DNA of 64,000 nucleotides from CAVQOB01 sp963714325. GTDB taxonomy: Bacteria > Pseudomonadota > Alphaproteobacteria > Rhizobiales > Hyphomicrobiaceae. The translations under genes and the position numbers were made by a program. The notes under the pieces are model-generated. The model saw nothing but the letters and a program-made list of their open reading frames with translations, did no database searches and was not told the origin of the DNA. Position 1 is the stretch's first letter; every line of letters starts with the position of its first letter. The stretch lies in the NCBI GenBank assembly GCA_963714325.1, contig CAVQOB010000008.1:434001-498000 (forward strand), read 5' to 3'. Below are positions 9,285 through 18,389 of this stretch, one piece after another.

Positions 9285-9791
9285 GTGCACCCCATGACCA
9301 TCCTGGAACGAATACCGCGTTTGGCCGTCACGGCGCTGATCGTGCTCGCCATGATCAACCTGCTGGTGGGTGTTTTTCTGCGCTACGTCGTTGGTGGCGT
9401 GACCAACTACATGGACTGGGACCCCGTGCCGTTTACGTGGGTCGAGGAAGTCGGTGAAATGGCGCTGGCCTGGCTGACGCTGGTTGGCGCCGCGATCGGA
9501 ATTCGCAGCCGCTCGCACTTCACGCTGCATGTCTTTACGCCAAACATGCCGGCAGGAGTGCAGCGCGGGCTCGATATCTTCAATCATCTGCTCATCGCCG
9601 GAATCGGGCTGCTGGCAGCCTGGCATGCGATTACGCTTTGCCGCTTGAATTGGACATTGAAGACGCCGGGCCTCGAAGTCAGTCTCGCGCTGCTCTACGC
9701 GTCGGCCGTTGTGGGTGGGCTCTTGATCGCGATCTATGCGGTCTCGATGATCTTTGCGCCGCCCCCGCAAGACCCTAATGCCAGTCACTGA
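9285..9791 (+). CDS. TRAP transporter small permease (DctQ family)
   Basis: 168 residues with four predicted membrane helices. Typical DctQ features are the opening helix TALIVLAMINLLVGVFLRYV, the FTWVEEVGEMALAWLTLVGA segment with acidic residues, and GAAIGIRSRSHFTLHVF. The GTG start at 9285 has GAGAGG five bases upstream; ATG 9294 is the alternative. It forms the membrane complex with the large permease nine bases downstream. A hairpin overlaps its translation start. Confidence 0.88.
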   Translation: MHPMTILERIPRLAVTALIVLAMINLLVGVFLRYVVGGVTNYMDWDPVPFTWVEEVGEMALAWLTLVGAAIGIRSRSHFTLHVFTPNMPAGVQRGLDIFNHLLIAGIGLLAAWHAITLCRLNWTLKTPGLEVSLALLYASAVVGGLLIAIYAVSMIFAPPPQDPNASH

Positions 9792-9800
9792 GGAATTTCA

Positions 9801-11084
9801 ATGCTGCTCACCGCTGTCGCAGTCATTTTTATCGTGATGATCCTGCTGTCGATGCCGATTGTGTTTTCGCTGGGCGTCGCCGGTGTGGCGGGCCTATGGC
9901 TGGGCGGCTATCCGATGCAGCAATTGCCCTCTGCGTTGGTCTCTGGGTCGCAGAGCTGGGTTCTGCTGGCAATCCCTGCGTTCGTGTTTGCCGGTGGCCT
10001 CATGGAGAGGTGCGGCATGAGCCACGCGCTCGTCGAGTTTGCCCGGTCGCTGGTCGGCTGGGTGAAGGGCGGCCTCGGGATGTCCGTCATTGTGGTTGCC
10101 TATTTCTTCTCCGACATCTGTGGATCCAAAATGGCTGAAGTGTCGGCGTTGGGTTCATCGCTGATGCCACCGTTGACCAAGGCAGGTTACAAGCGCGCGG
10201 ACTCCGCCTCGATGATCGCCGCCGGCACCGCCATGGGTATGCTGGTACCGCCAGCGATCTTCATGATCGTCATCGCACAGGTCACCAACACGTCGGCCGT
10301 GACGCTTTTTCTCGCGGGCTTCGTTCCCGCCTTCGTCATCATGCTCTGCCTGATGGCGCTGGTTTACATGCGCGCGCGCAAGTATGATTGGCCCGTGGAC
10401 GCCAACCCAAGTTTGGCGCGCATCGGCAGCGCCGGGATGCAGGCCGCCGTTCCCCTGGTTGTGCCGATTGTCATTCTTGGCGGCTTCTTTTTCGGTGTGA
10501 TCACCGCGACGGAAGCCGGTGCCGTCGTTGCCGCCTATGCGTTCCTGGCGGCAAAACTTTACTATCGGAATGTGTCCTGGACCGAGATGGGCCGTATCGC
10601 CTACGAGAGCGCGATCCTGACGGCGGCGGTTGTGTTTCTGCTCGCTGTTGCGTCCGTCTTCCAATACCTGATGGGCGTGCAGGGCGTGCCGAAGTTGCTG
10701 GGCGAGATGCTCAGTCCGCTTAAAAACCACCCTTGGCTTTTTCTGTTCGTGACGGCGTTCATCGCGATGATGTTCGGCATGATCCTGGAAGGGCTGCCGG
10801 CTGCCGTCGTTCTGATCCCGGTGGTTTTTCCGATCGCTGAGGAGATGGGTATCCATCCCATCCACTTCAATATCGTGCAGACGGCGGCTGTCGGGATTGG
10901 GCTGTTCCTGCCGCCGATGGGTGTCGGTCTGTTGATGGCGTTGAAGTTTGCCAACCTCTCGGTGAGCGAGCACTTCCCGACGTATGTACCCTACATTGTG
11001 GCGCTGTTGATCGGCTTGTCGCTGATCATCTGCATCCCCGAGATTTCGCTGACACTGCCGAGACTGGCAGGACTGATCCGTTAG
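9801..11084 (+). CDS. TRAP transporter large permease (DctM family)
   Basis: 427 residues, about twelve hydrophobic segments. DctM signatures include LLAIPAFVFAGGLMERCGM, SDICGSKMAEVSALGSSLMPP, TAMGMLVPPAIFMIV and the late FLPPMGVGLLMALKFA. It is the ion-coupled transport subunit working with the small permease and the binding protein encoded just upstream. The ATG at 9801 follows AGGAATTTCA. The dctP-Q-M order is standard, and the whole unit probably begins at the amidohydrolase gene or at 8156. Confidence 0.93.
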   Translation: MLLTAVAVIFIVMILLSMPIVFSLGVAGVAGLWLGGYPMQQLPSALVSGSQSWVLLAIPAFVFAGGLMERCGMSHALVEFARSLVGWVKGGLGMSVIVVAYFFSDICGSKMAEVSALGSSLMPPLTKAGYKRADSASMIAAGTAMGMLVPPAIFMIVIAQVTNTSAVTLFLAGFVPAFVIMLCLMALVYMRARKYDWPVDANPSLARIGSAGMQAAVPLVVPIVILGGFFFGVITATEAGAVVAAYAFLAAKLYYRNVSWTEMGRIAYESAILTAAVVFLLAVASVFQYLMGVQGVPKLLGEMLSPLKNHPWLFLFVTAFIAMMFGMILEGLPAAVVLIPVVFPIAEEMGIHPIHFNIVQTAAVGIGLFLPPMGVGLLMALKFANLSVSEHFPTYVPYIVALLIGLSLIICIPEISLTLPRLAGLIR

Positions 11085-11173
11085 TCGGGCGGCTTTGGCA
11101 TTGTAATTGATGCCTGAGGCGGCTGAAAGCCGGCCTACAATGAAACATCATCGTCAACGGAGAGAAGAACAAT

Positions 11174-11779
11174 ATGCAACGCGCATTCGCACTCATCGCC
11201 GGGCTCGTCGCCGTCACCTGCAGTGCCATTACTGCGATACCGCTGGCCGTCGGTCAGACGGGACCCGGCTGGGTCACACTGCTCGACGACAGGACCATGG
11301 GCGACTGGGATAAGGTTGGCGAGGCCAACTGGCGGCTCGAAGGTGGCGCGGTCGTCGCCGACAAGTTGACCAGCAAGGACAGTGCCCATCTGGTCACCAA
11401 GACATCCTATAAAGACTTCATGATCTATGCCGAATTCTGGGCGAGTGACGATGCCAACAGTGGGATCTTCATCCGTTGCGCCGACCCCAAAAACATCGGC
11501 GCCAAGACCTGCTATGAGGTCAACATCTTCGACCAACGCAAGGACCCGACCTATGGCACCGGTGCGATCGTGAACTTCACCGAAGTGAACCCAATGCCCA
11601 AGGTCGGCGGCAAGTGGAACACCTTTGAGATTACCGCCAAGGGCCGGCAGATGACGGTTCTTCTCAACGGTCAAAAGACGGCTGATCTCAACAACGGCAT
11701 GTTCGAAGCTGGGCCGTTCACTCTGCAATACGGCTCTGGCGTCATTAAGTTCCGCAAGGTCTCGGTCAAACCGCTATAG
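11174..11779 (+). CDS. Exported DUF1080 (3-keto-disaccharide hydrolase fold) protein
   Basis: 201 residues with a signal peptide (RAFALIAGLVAVTCSAITAI). GGAGAG lies upstream of ATG 11174. The mature domain begins GWVTLLDDRTMGDWDKVG, then WRLEGGAVVADK and a series of beta strands ending YGSGVIKFRKVSVKPL. This is the concanavalin-like DUF1080 domain, found in secreted proteins that bind or cleave sugars, including 3-keto-glycosides. It follows the TRAP genes by 90 bases and may share their transcript. Enzymatic activity cannot be judged from sequence. Confidence 0.82.
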   Translation: MQRAFALIAGLVAVTCSAITAIPLAVGQTGPGWVTLLDDRTMGDWDKVGEANWRLEGGAVVADKLTSKDSAHLVTKTSYKDFMIYAEFWASDDANSGIFIRCADPKNIGAKTCYEVNIFDQRKDPTYGTGAIVNFTEVNPMPKVGGKWNTFEITAKGRQMTVLLNGQKTADLNNGMFEAGPFTLQYGSGVIKFRKVSVKPL

Positions 11780-11856
11780 CATTTGCGCGGATCAGAGGAC
11801 CGTCACGGTGGTCCTCCATTTCGGTGGTCGTCTGATTGTATGAAGGAGTGCTCACC

Positions 11857-12654
11857 ATGCGCCGCGTGTCCATTGCCGTCTGTCTGCTGTTGGCCAGCAT
11901 CGCGCCCGCTGTCGCTCAGATGGTGCCAGCTGAGATCGTCAAGGAACTGGCGCCGACCGGAAAGCTGCGCGCCGCCATCAATCTCGGCAACGGGGTTCTG
12001 GCGCAAGGCACGCCGCAGGAGCCGCGCGGCCTTTCCGTCGACCTGGCGCGTGAGTTGGCCCGCCGCACCGGCCTAACCCTCGAACTGGTGCCGTTCGCGG
12101 CGGCCGGAAAGGTGTTCGAAGCATTGCAGGCTGGCAGTTGGGACGTCGCCTTCATGGCCCGCGAGCCGGCGCGCGCCGCAGAGGTAGACTTCACCGCAGC
12201 TTATGTGCTGATCGAGGGCACCTACATGGTGCTGAAGGACTCGCCGCTGAAAGCGATCGCTGATGTCGACCGCCCCGGCGTGCGCATCGCCGTTGGGCGC
12301 GGCTCCGCCTACGACCTCTTTCTGACGCGCACGATCAAGGATGCCACACTGGTGCGGGCGCAGACCGGAGGCGGCCGTGCCATGATCGATCTGTTCTTTG
12401 CCGAGAAGCTCGAAGTCGTCGCCGGCGTGAAGCAGGCGTTGATGGCGCACGCTAACACCGATCCCAATGTTCGCGTGATGGACGGCCGCTTCCAAGTCAT
12501 CGAACAAGCCATGGGCACGCCCAAGGGCCGAGCCGCCGCCGCGCGCTACCTGCACACTTTTGTCGAAGAGATGAAAGCCTCCGGCTTTGTCGCCGCAGGT
12601 CTCAAGCGCAGCAATCAGGGCGACGCCGCCGTGGCGCCACCTGCGCCACAATAA
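11857..12654 (+). CDS. Family 3 (amino-acid-type) ABC substrate-binding protein
   Basis: 265 residues. ATG 11857 has AAGGAG eight bases upstream, which decides it over a TTG at 11836. The signal peptide RRVSIAVCLLLASIAPAVAQ is clear. The body has the family 3 order: GKLRAAINLGNGVLAQ, GLSVDLARELARRTGL, FEALQAGSWDVAFMA, REPARAAEVDFTAAYV and a hinge before GVRIAVGRGSAYDLFL. It should bind a small polar solute in the periplasm. No permease or ATPase gene adjoins it, so it may serve a remote transporter. A strong terminator hairpin follows at 12668. Confidence 0.85.
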   Translation: MRRVSIAVCLLLASIAPAVAQMVPAEIVKELAPTGKLRAAINLGNGVLAQGTPQEPRGLSVDLARELARRTGLTLELVPFAAAGKVFEALQAGSWDVAFMAREPARAAEVDFTAAYVLIEGTYMVLKDSPLKAIADVDRPGVRIAVGRGSAYDLFLTRTIKDATLVRAQTGGGRAMIDLFFAEKLEVVAGVKQALMAHANTDPNVRVMDGRFQVIEQAMGTPKGRAAAARYLHTFVEEMKASGFVAAGLKRSNQGDAAVAPPAPQ

Positions 12655-12667
12655 CCACGCAGCAATA

Positions 12668-12699
12668 GGGCGCTCCAATTTTATCGCATTGGAGCGCCC
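12668..12699. terminator. Bidirectional terminator hairpin between convergent genes
   Basis: GGGCGCTCCAAT (12668-12679) pairs perfectly with ATTGGAGCGCCC (12688-12699) over an eight-base loop. It lies between the convergent ends of the family 3 binding-protein gene and the cytochrome/propeller gene and can serve both. The T-run is weak in either direction, so Rho-assisted ending is possible. Confidence 0.75.
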
Positions 12700-12717
12700 T
12701 CGGGTCGTTGCTGCCGC

Positions 12718-14889
12718 CTATTTGGCCAGTGGATCTGGCCGGAACTGGAAGTGCGCCGCGAGCGGTTTCGTGCCTTTGCCACCCTCGATCAACCACGGTG
12801 TGCGGTCGCCGTTGGCAGCCCACAAACCACGCCCTTTCCACCCGGCATTCGGATCGTCGATGCGGCCATCGAAACCTTTGGCATAGAAGCCAAGCGGATA
12901 CGGCACGCGGATCGAAATCATCTTGCCGTCCTTGTCGAGGGCGACGAGGCCATCCATCTGGTTGGCCGTCGACATCGGGATATCGTCGCCGAGGCCGAAC
13001 GTGTTGTGCTGATCGACCCACGAATAGTAGCTCGCTTCAGCACTGTTCTCGCCGATGCCTTTGAAGCCCGGCCCCGGGTATTGGTGGAAGCTCCAGCCTT
13101 CCGGGCAATGATTGCCCGTCGCCGTCGGCCCGTTGAGTGGGCCCTTGCACTTGCGGCGATCGAAAATGCCCATGTGACCACTCGCCAGCGAAACAACCGC
13201 ACGGCCTTGCTTGTCGATATCGCCACCACGCACGCCGAAGCCCGGCATCGGCACGTAGAAGATTTCCGCCACGGCGCGGTGCGGGTTGGTGCCCGGATCG
13301 ATGCGGACGACCGCGCCCGGGTTGCCACGGATGGCCCCCCAGATTGTCCCGTCAACGGGGCTCGGCATGACAGCATAGAACGTCGGCCCAATTCGCATGT
13401 CCTTGGCCGGGTCCTGTGGCTGGCCGGGTTCGGTATAGCCGTCGTCGCGCCGGCCATTGCCATTGGTGTCCAACACGATCGCCGTCCAGCCCTGCGACTT
13501 CTCGATGTCGCCGGTCTCGTCCAGCATTTTGGTGTTGATCCAGCCGACATTGCCCCCGCCGCCGCCGGTCGAGGCCCACACCGTGTGATTGGCGTCGTAA
13601 CCGAACTGCAGATGGTGCGAGCCAAAGCACGTTTGGTAGGCGGTGTACTTGCCCGTCTTCGGGTCATACATCGTCACCCGGCGGTTGGTGCGTTCCAATG
13701 GGAACTCTTTGGCCGATGGATGGCTTGAACCCTTCTTGCAGAAGGCGGGGTTGTCCGGCTTGTGCCCGGTCGCCGCCAACCAGACGCGACCCTTGTGGTC
13801 GAGCATGGAGTTGTGATTGTTGGCGCGGCTGTCCCAGATATTTTCCTCGCCCCAATAGGCCGAGGGGCCCAAAATTTTGATCGACCCAGCATTGCCCGGT
13901 CCAAGCGCCAGCGGCATATCAGAGGTGACGGGCAACATGAATGTTGTCGCCGTATTCTTCACCGGATCGAGGATCGGCATCGCGTCGCACGCATGCTCGC
14001 ACTGCCCAAACACCGGGCCATAGCCATTGACCGTTGGATTGCGCCGGTCGCTGGCGATCAAATCGTGCAGGTATTGCTTGTCATTGTGCCAATCGCGCAG
14101 CGTGACAACGATGTTGCGCTCCTTGCCTTGTGGCCGCGTCGGCTTGTTCTCGGGCAAGGCACCCCGAGCGATCTTCTCGGTCCACTCACCGAAGTACTTG
14201 AACGGCACGCCGCCCAGTTCGCCGGCCGCCAGATTGATCATATTCTCGCCGGCCTGACCCGACTGGATACGCCGCATCCACGCGTCTTCGTGGGTCTTGC
14301 TCGCGTCCATATGAAACTTCGGGATCGTGCGCGTCGACAATTGGCCGAGCTGATGGCAACCGACGCAGCCGTTGTTCTTCATGCCATTGAGATAATCCGA
14401 CAGCTTCAGTTTCTCAGGCATCCCTGACTTGTTGCCGGGCCCAAACTTATCCGCCGACGGGATCTCCAGCATCGAATGCCAGTAGATGGCGGGGTAGTAT
14501 TGTGCGGCGGCTGCCTCGTTGGGCGCCGGCACGGCCGTGAGATTGAGTTGCTTGCCGGGCTCGCTCTTGATTTTCGGACTATCGACCAGCCCATAGCCGC
14601 GGACCCACACGTCATAGTTGGCCTTTGGCAGGTCGGGCACCACATAGCGCCCTTGATCATCGGTGACGACGGACTTGATGTAGCGAACGCCAAGCTCGCG
14701 CGTCTCAGCAATCACCCAGACGCCAGCCTCCGGACCATTGGCGCTCCGCACAACGCCACCGATGTCGTCGTTGTCGATCGCAACCTGCGCCGCCGCGGAC
14801 TGCACGTATGCCGGCAAAACCGTCGCCGCCGCAAAGGCCGCAAGCGCCGCTCCAATGCCTAGTCCCCGTACACGATATCTGGCTCGCAT
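12718..14889 (-). CDS. Periplasmic multidomain cytochrome c / beta-propeller protein
   Basis: 723 residues. ATG 14889 follows GGGGAGAAG. A signal peptide covers residues 1-35 (GIGAALAAFAAATVLPAYV). Residues about 40-120 form a carboxypeptidase-regulatory-like beta sandwich (GVVRSANGPEAGVWVIAETR, then VTDDQGRYVVPDLP). One heme c motif CVGCH is at residues 175-179 in a helical context. The rest (about 300-723) looks like a streptogramin-lyase-type propeller with repeated strands such as DHKGRVWLAATG, MYDPKTGKYTAYQTCF and VDGTIWGAIRG. Export and one covalent heme suggest an oxidoreductase or sensor that passes electrons in the periplasm. The substrate is unknown. It ends the minus-strand cluster from 16279. 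Confidence 0.75.
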   Translation of the reverse strand: MRARYRVRGLGIGAALAAFAAATVLPAYVQSAAAQVAIDNDDIGGVVRSANGPEAGVWVIAETRELGVRYIKSVVTDDQGRYVVPDLPKANYDVWVRGYGLVDSPKIKSEPGKQLNLTAVPAPNEAAAAQYYPAIYWHSMLEIPSADKFGPGNKSGMPEKLKLSDYLNGMKNNGCVGCHQLGQLSTRTIPKFHMDASKTHEDAWMRRIQSGQAGENMINLAAGELGGVPFKYFGEWTEKIARGALPENKPTRPQGKERNIVVTLRDWHNDKQYLHDLIASDRRNPTVNGYGPVFGQCEHACDAMPILDPVKNTATTFMLPVTSDMPLALGPGNAGSIKILGPSAYWGEENIWDSRANNHNSMLDHKGRVWLAATGHKPDNPAFCKKGSSHPSAKEFPLERTNRRVTMYDPKTGKYTAYQTCFGSHHLQFGYDANHTVWASTGGGGGNVGWINTKMLDETGDIEKSQGWTAIVLDTNGNGRRDDGYTEPGQPQDPAKDMRIGPTFYAVMPSPVDGTIWGAIRGNPGAVVRIDPGTNPHRAVAEIFYVPMPGFGVRGGDIDKQGRAVVSLASGHMGIFDRRKCKGPLNGPTATGNHCPEGWSFHQYPGPGFKGIGENSAEASYYSWVDQHNTFGLGDDIPMSTANQMDGLVALDKDGKMISIRVPYPLGFYAKGFDGRIDDPNAGWKGRGLWAANGDRTPWLIEGGKGTKPLAAHFQFRPDPLAK

Positions 14890-15026
14890 GGTGCGCTTCT
14901 CCCCGGAGTACATATTGTGACTATGGCAGTGTGGCTGTGTCAGTGTCACACAACGTAGGCCGAACGGCTGACCGCCTACAACACGTCTGCCATTCGTCGC
15001 GGGCATGGTTGGATTGCGTGCTGGGT

Positions 15027-15437
15027 CTACTTGCGTTCGAGCAGGCACTCGACTTCGACGGGCGCATTCCGCTTGCTCGACGTGCGCCGCCGCAGCAGAT
15101 CGACGGTCCGGTAGCCGTCCTTCTCACAGGTAACGACCACATTGTCGGAGTCGACATCGTTGCCAAGGCCGTTGCGGCGAAACCGGCCTTCGTCATCGGT
15201 CGAGATCAGGAAGAAGCGCGACGTTCCCTTGAGCTGCGCCTTGAAGCGCACGCCTTCAAGCGGAGTCAGCCCTTTGATATCCTTGGCATCGCCAAAATAC
15301 GGTGTGCCGTGCTCCGCGATATCCTCTTCCTGAAAATCGGCTTCGCCAGCCCTTGCAGCAGGCGCGGCCAGCACCAACGCCGCAACCAGCGGCATCACGC
15401 CGCCGATGCAGCGAACGAATCGATGGTCTCGGGACAT
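15027..15437 (-). CDS. Small exported protein with carboxypeptidase-regulatory-like fold
   Basis: 136 residues from ATG 15437 with a signal peptide (CIGGVMPLVAALVLAAPAARAG). The mature part contains LTPLEGVRFKAQLKGTSRF, STDDEGRFRRNGLG, and VVVTCEKDGYRTVDLLRRR, which resembles the regulatory beta sandwich at the front of the neighbouring 723-residue cytochrome protein. The two mature-domain cysteines (VTCEKDG, VECLLERK) could form a disulfide. Its position 137 bases upstream of that gene in the same direction suggests a partner role. Function unknown. Confidence 0.65.
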   Translation of the reverse strand: MSRDHRFVRCIGGVMPLVAALVLAAPAARAGEADFQEEDIAEHGTPYFGDAKDIKGLTPLEGVRFKAQLKGTSRFFLISTDDEGRFRRNGLGNDVDSDNVVVTCEKDGYRTVDLLRRRTSSKRNAPVEVECLLERK

Positions 15438-15497
15438 GGCTGTGTGAACTCCGGGTTGGCAGGGCACCGGCTTTCGGCAAATGGCCCTCCAGCACAG

Positions 15498-15818
15498 TCA
15501 TCGCAGGAAGAAACCGCGCATAAGATAGACGAAAGCCAGCATGATCGCCAGCGGCACAGCCCACCCGATCCAGAGCGGCGTCGGCCAGCGCCGGGTTATC
15601 GGCAGCGCCAACAGGCTTATTCCGGTTGCGGCCAGCAGCGAAGTCCCAAGCCATCCAAACCAATGCATGGCCGGGCCATTTCGACTGGGTTGCGTCAGCC
15701 AATCCCATTCGCCGATCTTGGGATGGTAGGTGACCAGCGCCCAGTTGGCCTCGACGGCAAACACATAGACCAACGCAAAGGACGCTGCAAAAATGGGGAT
15801 GACGCGATCGGTGCTCAT
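15498..15818 (-). CDS. Small integral membrane protein, function unknown
   Basis: 106 residues with three predicted helices: PIFAASFALVYVFAVEANWA, MHWFGWLGTSLLAATGISLL and WIGWAVPLAIMLAFVYLM. The start ATG 15818 overlaps the stop of the 154-residue membrane protein gene by four bases, so both are translated together. The context, a run of small membrane proteins beside a periplasmic heme protein, suggests a membrane anchor or electron-transfer partner. No family is recognised. Confidence 0.65.
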   Translation of the reverse strand: MSTDRVIPIFAASFALVYVFAVEANWALVTYHPKIGEWDWLTQPSRNGPAMHWFGWLGTSLLAATGISLLALPITRRWPTPLWIGWAVPLAIMLAFVYLMRGFFLR

Positions 15819-16279
15819 CGTCCAAACATTCCTCTGACGTTGTTCAGGATGTGGCCAACCAGAAACCCGTACCAGACGACGAAACAGAGCATCGCCGTAA
15901 TCACCGCCCGCGCCGTCGCGTGTTTGACGTCGAGCGGCTGCCGCCAGACCAGCCAATAGAGCGGCAGCATGCCAAGGCCGATCGCCACAAACTGCTCCTT
16001 CAACTCGAAGCTGCCGTTGATCGAATGCAGTCGCGCGCTCTCCAGATAGGGCCGCACCGCCAGCCGATAGGCGGGATAGATCACGCCACCCAGCACGCCT
16101 GTGACGATGTAGAGGACAATATTGGCCATCGTGTACCGCTGACCAGAAACAGCGCGGAACGACGCCAGGAACGTTGCCTTCGACGTCGCCGGCCAGCACG
16201 CCGACATGGCCTGATGCGTGATGCCGCCGAGCAGGGCCACCGCCATCAAGCCATGCAGGATCAGCAAAAAAGTGGTCAC
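15815..16279 (-). CDS. Four-helix membrane protein, possible heme-b-type partner
   Basis: 154 residues. A GTG start at 16279 is chosen because GGAGGAG lies five bases upstream; a longer frame starts at TTG 16336. About four helices are seen: LILHGLMAVALLGGITHQA, IVLYIVTGVLGGVIYPAYR, QFVAIGLGMLPLYWLVW and ITAMLCFVVWYGFLVGHIL. Histidines lie near membrane faces in the first and last helices, so heme b binding is conceivable but unproven. It leads a cluster ending in the periplasmic cytochrome/propeller gene. Confidence 0.6.
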   Translation of the reverse strand: MTTFLLILHGLMAVALLGGITHQAMSACWPATSKATFLASFRAVSGQRYTMANIVLYIVTGVLGGVIYPAYRLAVRPYLESARLHSINGSFELKEQFVAIGLGMLPLYWLVWRQPLDVKHATARAVITAMLCFVVWYGFLVGHILNNVRGMFGR

Positions 16280-16345
16280 CCGCTCCTCCCGGCTGTTCCC
16301 AATCCAAATACTGGCCGATCGGTCGGCCGCCTGCAAGCGGTCACT

Positions 16346-18082
16346 CTACTTTGCCCACTCCGACGGCAACGGCGCGAACGCCCCGGCGCTATGGACAATT
16401 CGGCCACCAACCATCGTCAACAGCGACTGCAATGTACCGATCTCCTCGGCAGGGATGGTCAGATAATCCTTATCCAGCACGGCCAGGTCGGCGAGGCGCC
16501 CCGGTTCCAGCGTCCCGCGCTTGCCCTCGTCGAATGCGAACCATGCACTGCCGGCCGTATAGATCCGCAGCGCGTCCTCGCGCGAAACCAGCTCGGATGC
16601 GCCGCGCGTTGCAAGACCGTCAACCGTGCGTCCATCGATCATCCACTTGAGCGACACGAATGGATTATAGCTCATGACGCGATGCGCATCCGTTCCCCCG
16701 CCGACGCTCAGTCCCAATCGCAGCGCCGTCTTGATCGGCGGCGCACGATTGATCGTTGCACCCCGCGCGGCAATGAAGTTCGGCGTGGCAAAGTGTAATC
16801 CGTTCTGCATCAACCAGCCGACGCCGAGCGCCTTCATGCGCGTCAGCGACAATTCCGTCGCATCGTGCAAGTGCGCCACCGACCAGCGCGATCCCGCGAT
16901 GGTGACCTCACGGTCGATCCGCTCGAGAACATCGAACACATGGTGGGCTGAGCGGTCGTTGTTCCAATGGATGGTCAGCGCCATGCCGCGCGCGGCAGCC
17001 CATCTGCCAACCTGATACAGATCCTCCTTCTGCGCTTCGGTCGGCATGTCGTTGTTATACATGCCCCACGTCACACGCTCGCCGATGCCAACGAAACGCA
17101 ACATGTCGTCGCCAACGCCCATCGGCAGAAAGCGGGTCAGCAGTTGCAGGTCAGCGAGCTCGCTGCCGGGCCGTGGTGCGCAGATGCTGTAGGCGACGCG
17201 GACAGTCAGCTCGCCCGCCCGCCAAAGCCGGAACAGCGCTTCATACTCCTCAGGCGCCAGGTTATGCCCGCCGGGATCGATCACCCCGGTCACGCCGAAC
17301 CGGCTCAATTCGCGCAGAAAACGCCGTGTTCCAGCCATGCTCTCGTCGAGCGTCGGCCGCGGCAGCCGGGCGTAAAGCCCCGTGATGGCAGCGCTGTCGC
17401 CATTGATCCAACCCGGGAATGTCGCATCCTCATCAAACCGGGCGTTGGCGGGCAGGTCGGCTGCGCTGGCGATCCCGAGCGCTCGCAATCCCATCGGCGT
17501 CAGCAATACGGCGCGATAGAACAGCTGGATGTAGACGGCATGATCCGGCGCGGCCGCGACGAGTTCGGCGTGCGTTGGCCGCCGCTGCTCGGCGAACTGG
17601 TTCGGCGTCCACCCACCGCCAACCACGATCCAGCTGCCGGGCTTGGCATAGAGCGCCGCGATGCGAATGCGCTCCATCGCTTCAGTGATCGAGGTCGCCC
17701 CGATCCAACTCGCCTCGGTCGAAAACTTGAGGCCGGCGCGAATGGCATGGATGTGGGAATCGATCAATCCGGGGATCACCGTTCGACCATCGAGATCGAT
17801 CGTGCGCGTTTGGGCATCAACACGTTTCAGTAGATCGGATGACGTCCCTGTCGCCACGATTTTATCATCGTGCAATGCCAAGGCCTCGACGATCGATGAT
17901 CGCGCATCCAGTGTCAGGATTTTGCCATTGTGCAGGATCGTGTCCACCGACTGCGCAGCACTGGGATCGGCACTCGCCAAGCCCGTGACCAGCACGCCAA
18001 GTGCCGCCGCCCAAACCGTCGCTTGCCCACGGCGCCAGATTGGCCAAAACCCTTGCACTCGATTGCGCGTTGTCGCGAGCAC
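16346..18082 (-). CDS. YtcJ-like metal-dependent amidohydrolase, exported
   Basis: The frame stays open to 18202; GTG 18082, with GGAG nine bases upstream, gives a protein of about 578 residues with a signal-like segment ATVWAAALGVLVTGLASA ending before DPSAAQS. Domain order: HNGKILTLDARSS (N-terminal beta sandwich), VIPGLIDSHIHAIRAG (metal-binding HxH), TIHWNND, VAHLHDATELS, GGGTDAHRVMSYNPFVSLK (barrel end with Asp), then EPGRLADLAVLDKDYLTIP. This is the YtcJ group of amidohydrolases, which cleave N-acyl or similar bonds; the substrate is unknown. The start is uncertain. It lies 66 bases upstream of the membrane-protein pair. Confidence 0.82.
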   Translation of the reverse strand: MLATTRNRVQGFWPIWRRGQATVWAAALGVLVTGLASADPSAAQSVDTILHNGKILTLDARSSIVEALALHDDKIVATGTSSDLLKRVDAQTRTIDLDGRTVIPGLIDSHIHAIRAGLKFSTEASWIGATSITEAMERIRIAALYAKPGSWIVVGGGWTPNQFAEQRRPTHAELVAAAPDHAVYIQLFYRAVLLTPMGLRALGIASAADLPANARFDEDATFPGWINGDSAAITGLYARLPRPTLDESMAGTRRFLRELSRFGVTGVIDPGGHNLAPEEYEALFRLWRAGELTVRVAYSICAPRPGSELADLQLLTRFLPMGVGDDMLRFVGIGERVTWGMYNNDMPTEAQKEDLYQVGRWAAARGMALTIHWNNDRSAHHVFDVLERIDREVTIAGSRWSVAHLHDATELSLTRMKALGVGWLMQNGLHFATPNFIAARGATINRAPPIKTALRLGLSVGGGTDAHRVMSYNPFVSLKWMIDGRTVDGLATRGASELVSREDALRIYTAGSAWFAFDEGKRGTLEPGRLADLAVLDKDYLTIPAEEIGTLQSLLTMVGGRIVHSAGAFAPLPSEWAK

Positions 18083-18389
18083 CGCAACAACTCCGAGAGT
18101 GACCTCTTGTACGTGGCGTTGTCGGCCGAATGAGCCGCATGGCCGGGATCGACCATGGCGCGACACGATCAGATTGGCATTGCTGCGAGTATGCACAGCC
18201 ACATGGAAGGCGCCAGTGTCCCGTTTTCGAAGCTCGCATGGAGGCCGCCGCGCGGGCGTGACGTCGAAACGCCCCAGCCCACAAGCGAAATCTCGTTGAC
18301 AGGCGCTTGCCGACCCAGGCTAACATTGTGCCGTCACCGCCACTTTACCTTGCACACCGGCATGACCAACAACGATAAAGGGGAAGCGC

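Noticed and set aside
14808..15959. 383-codon plus-strand open frame
   Set aside because: It crosses several minus-strand genes with signal peptides and membrane helices; a shadow frame of GC-rich DNA.
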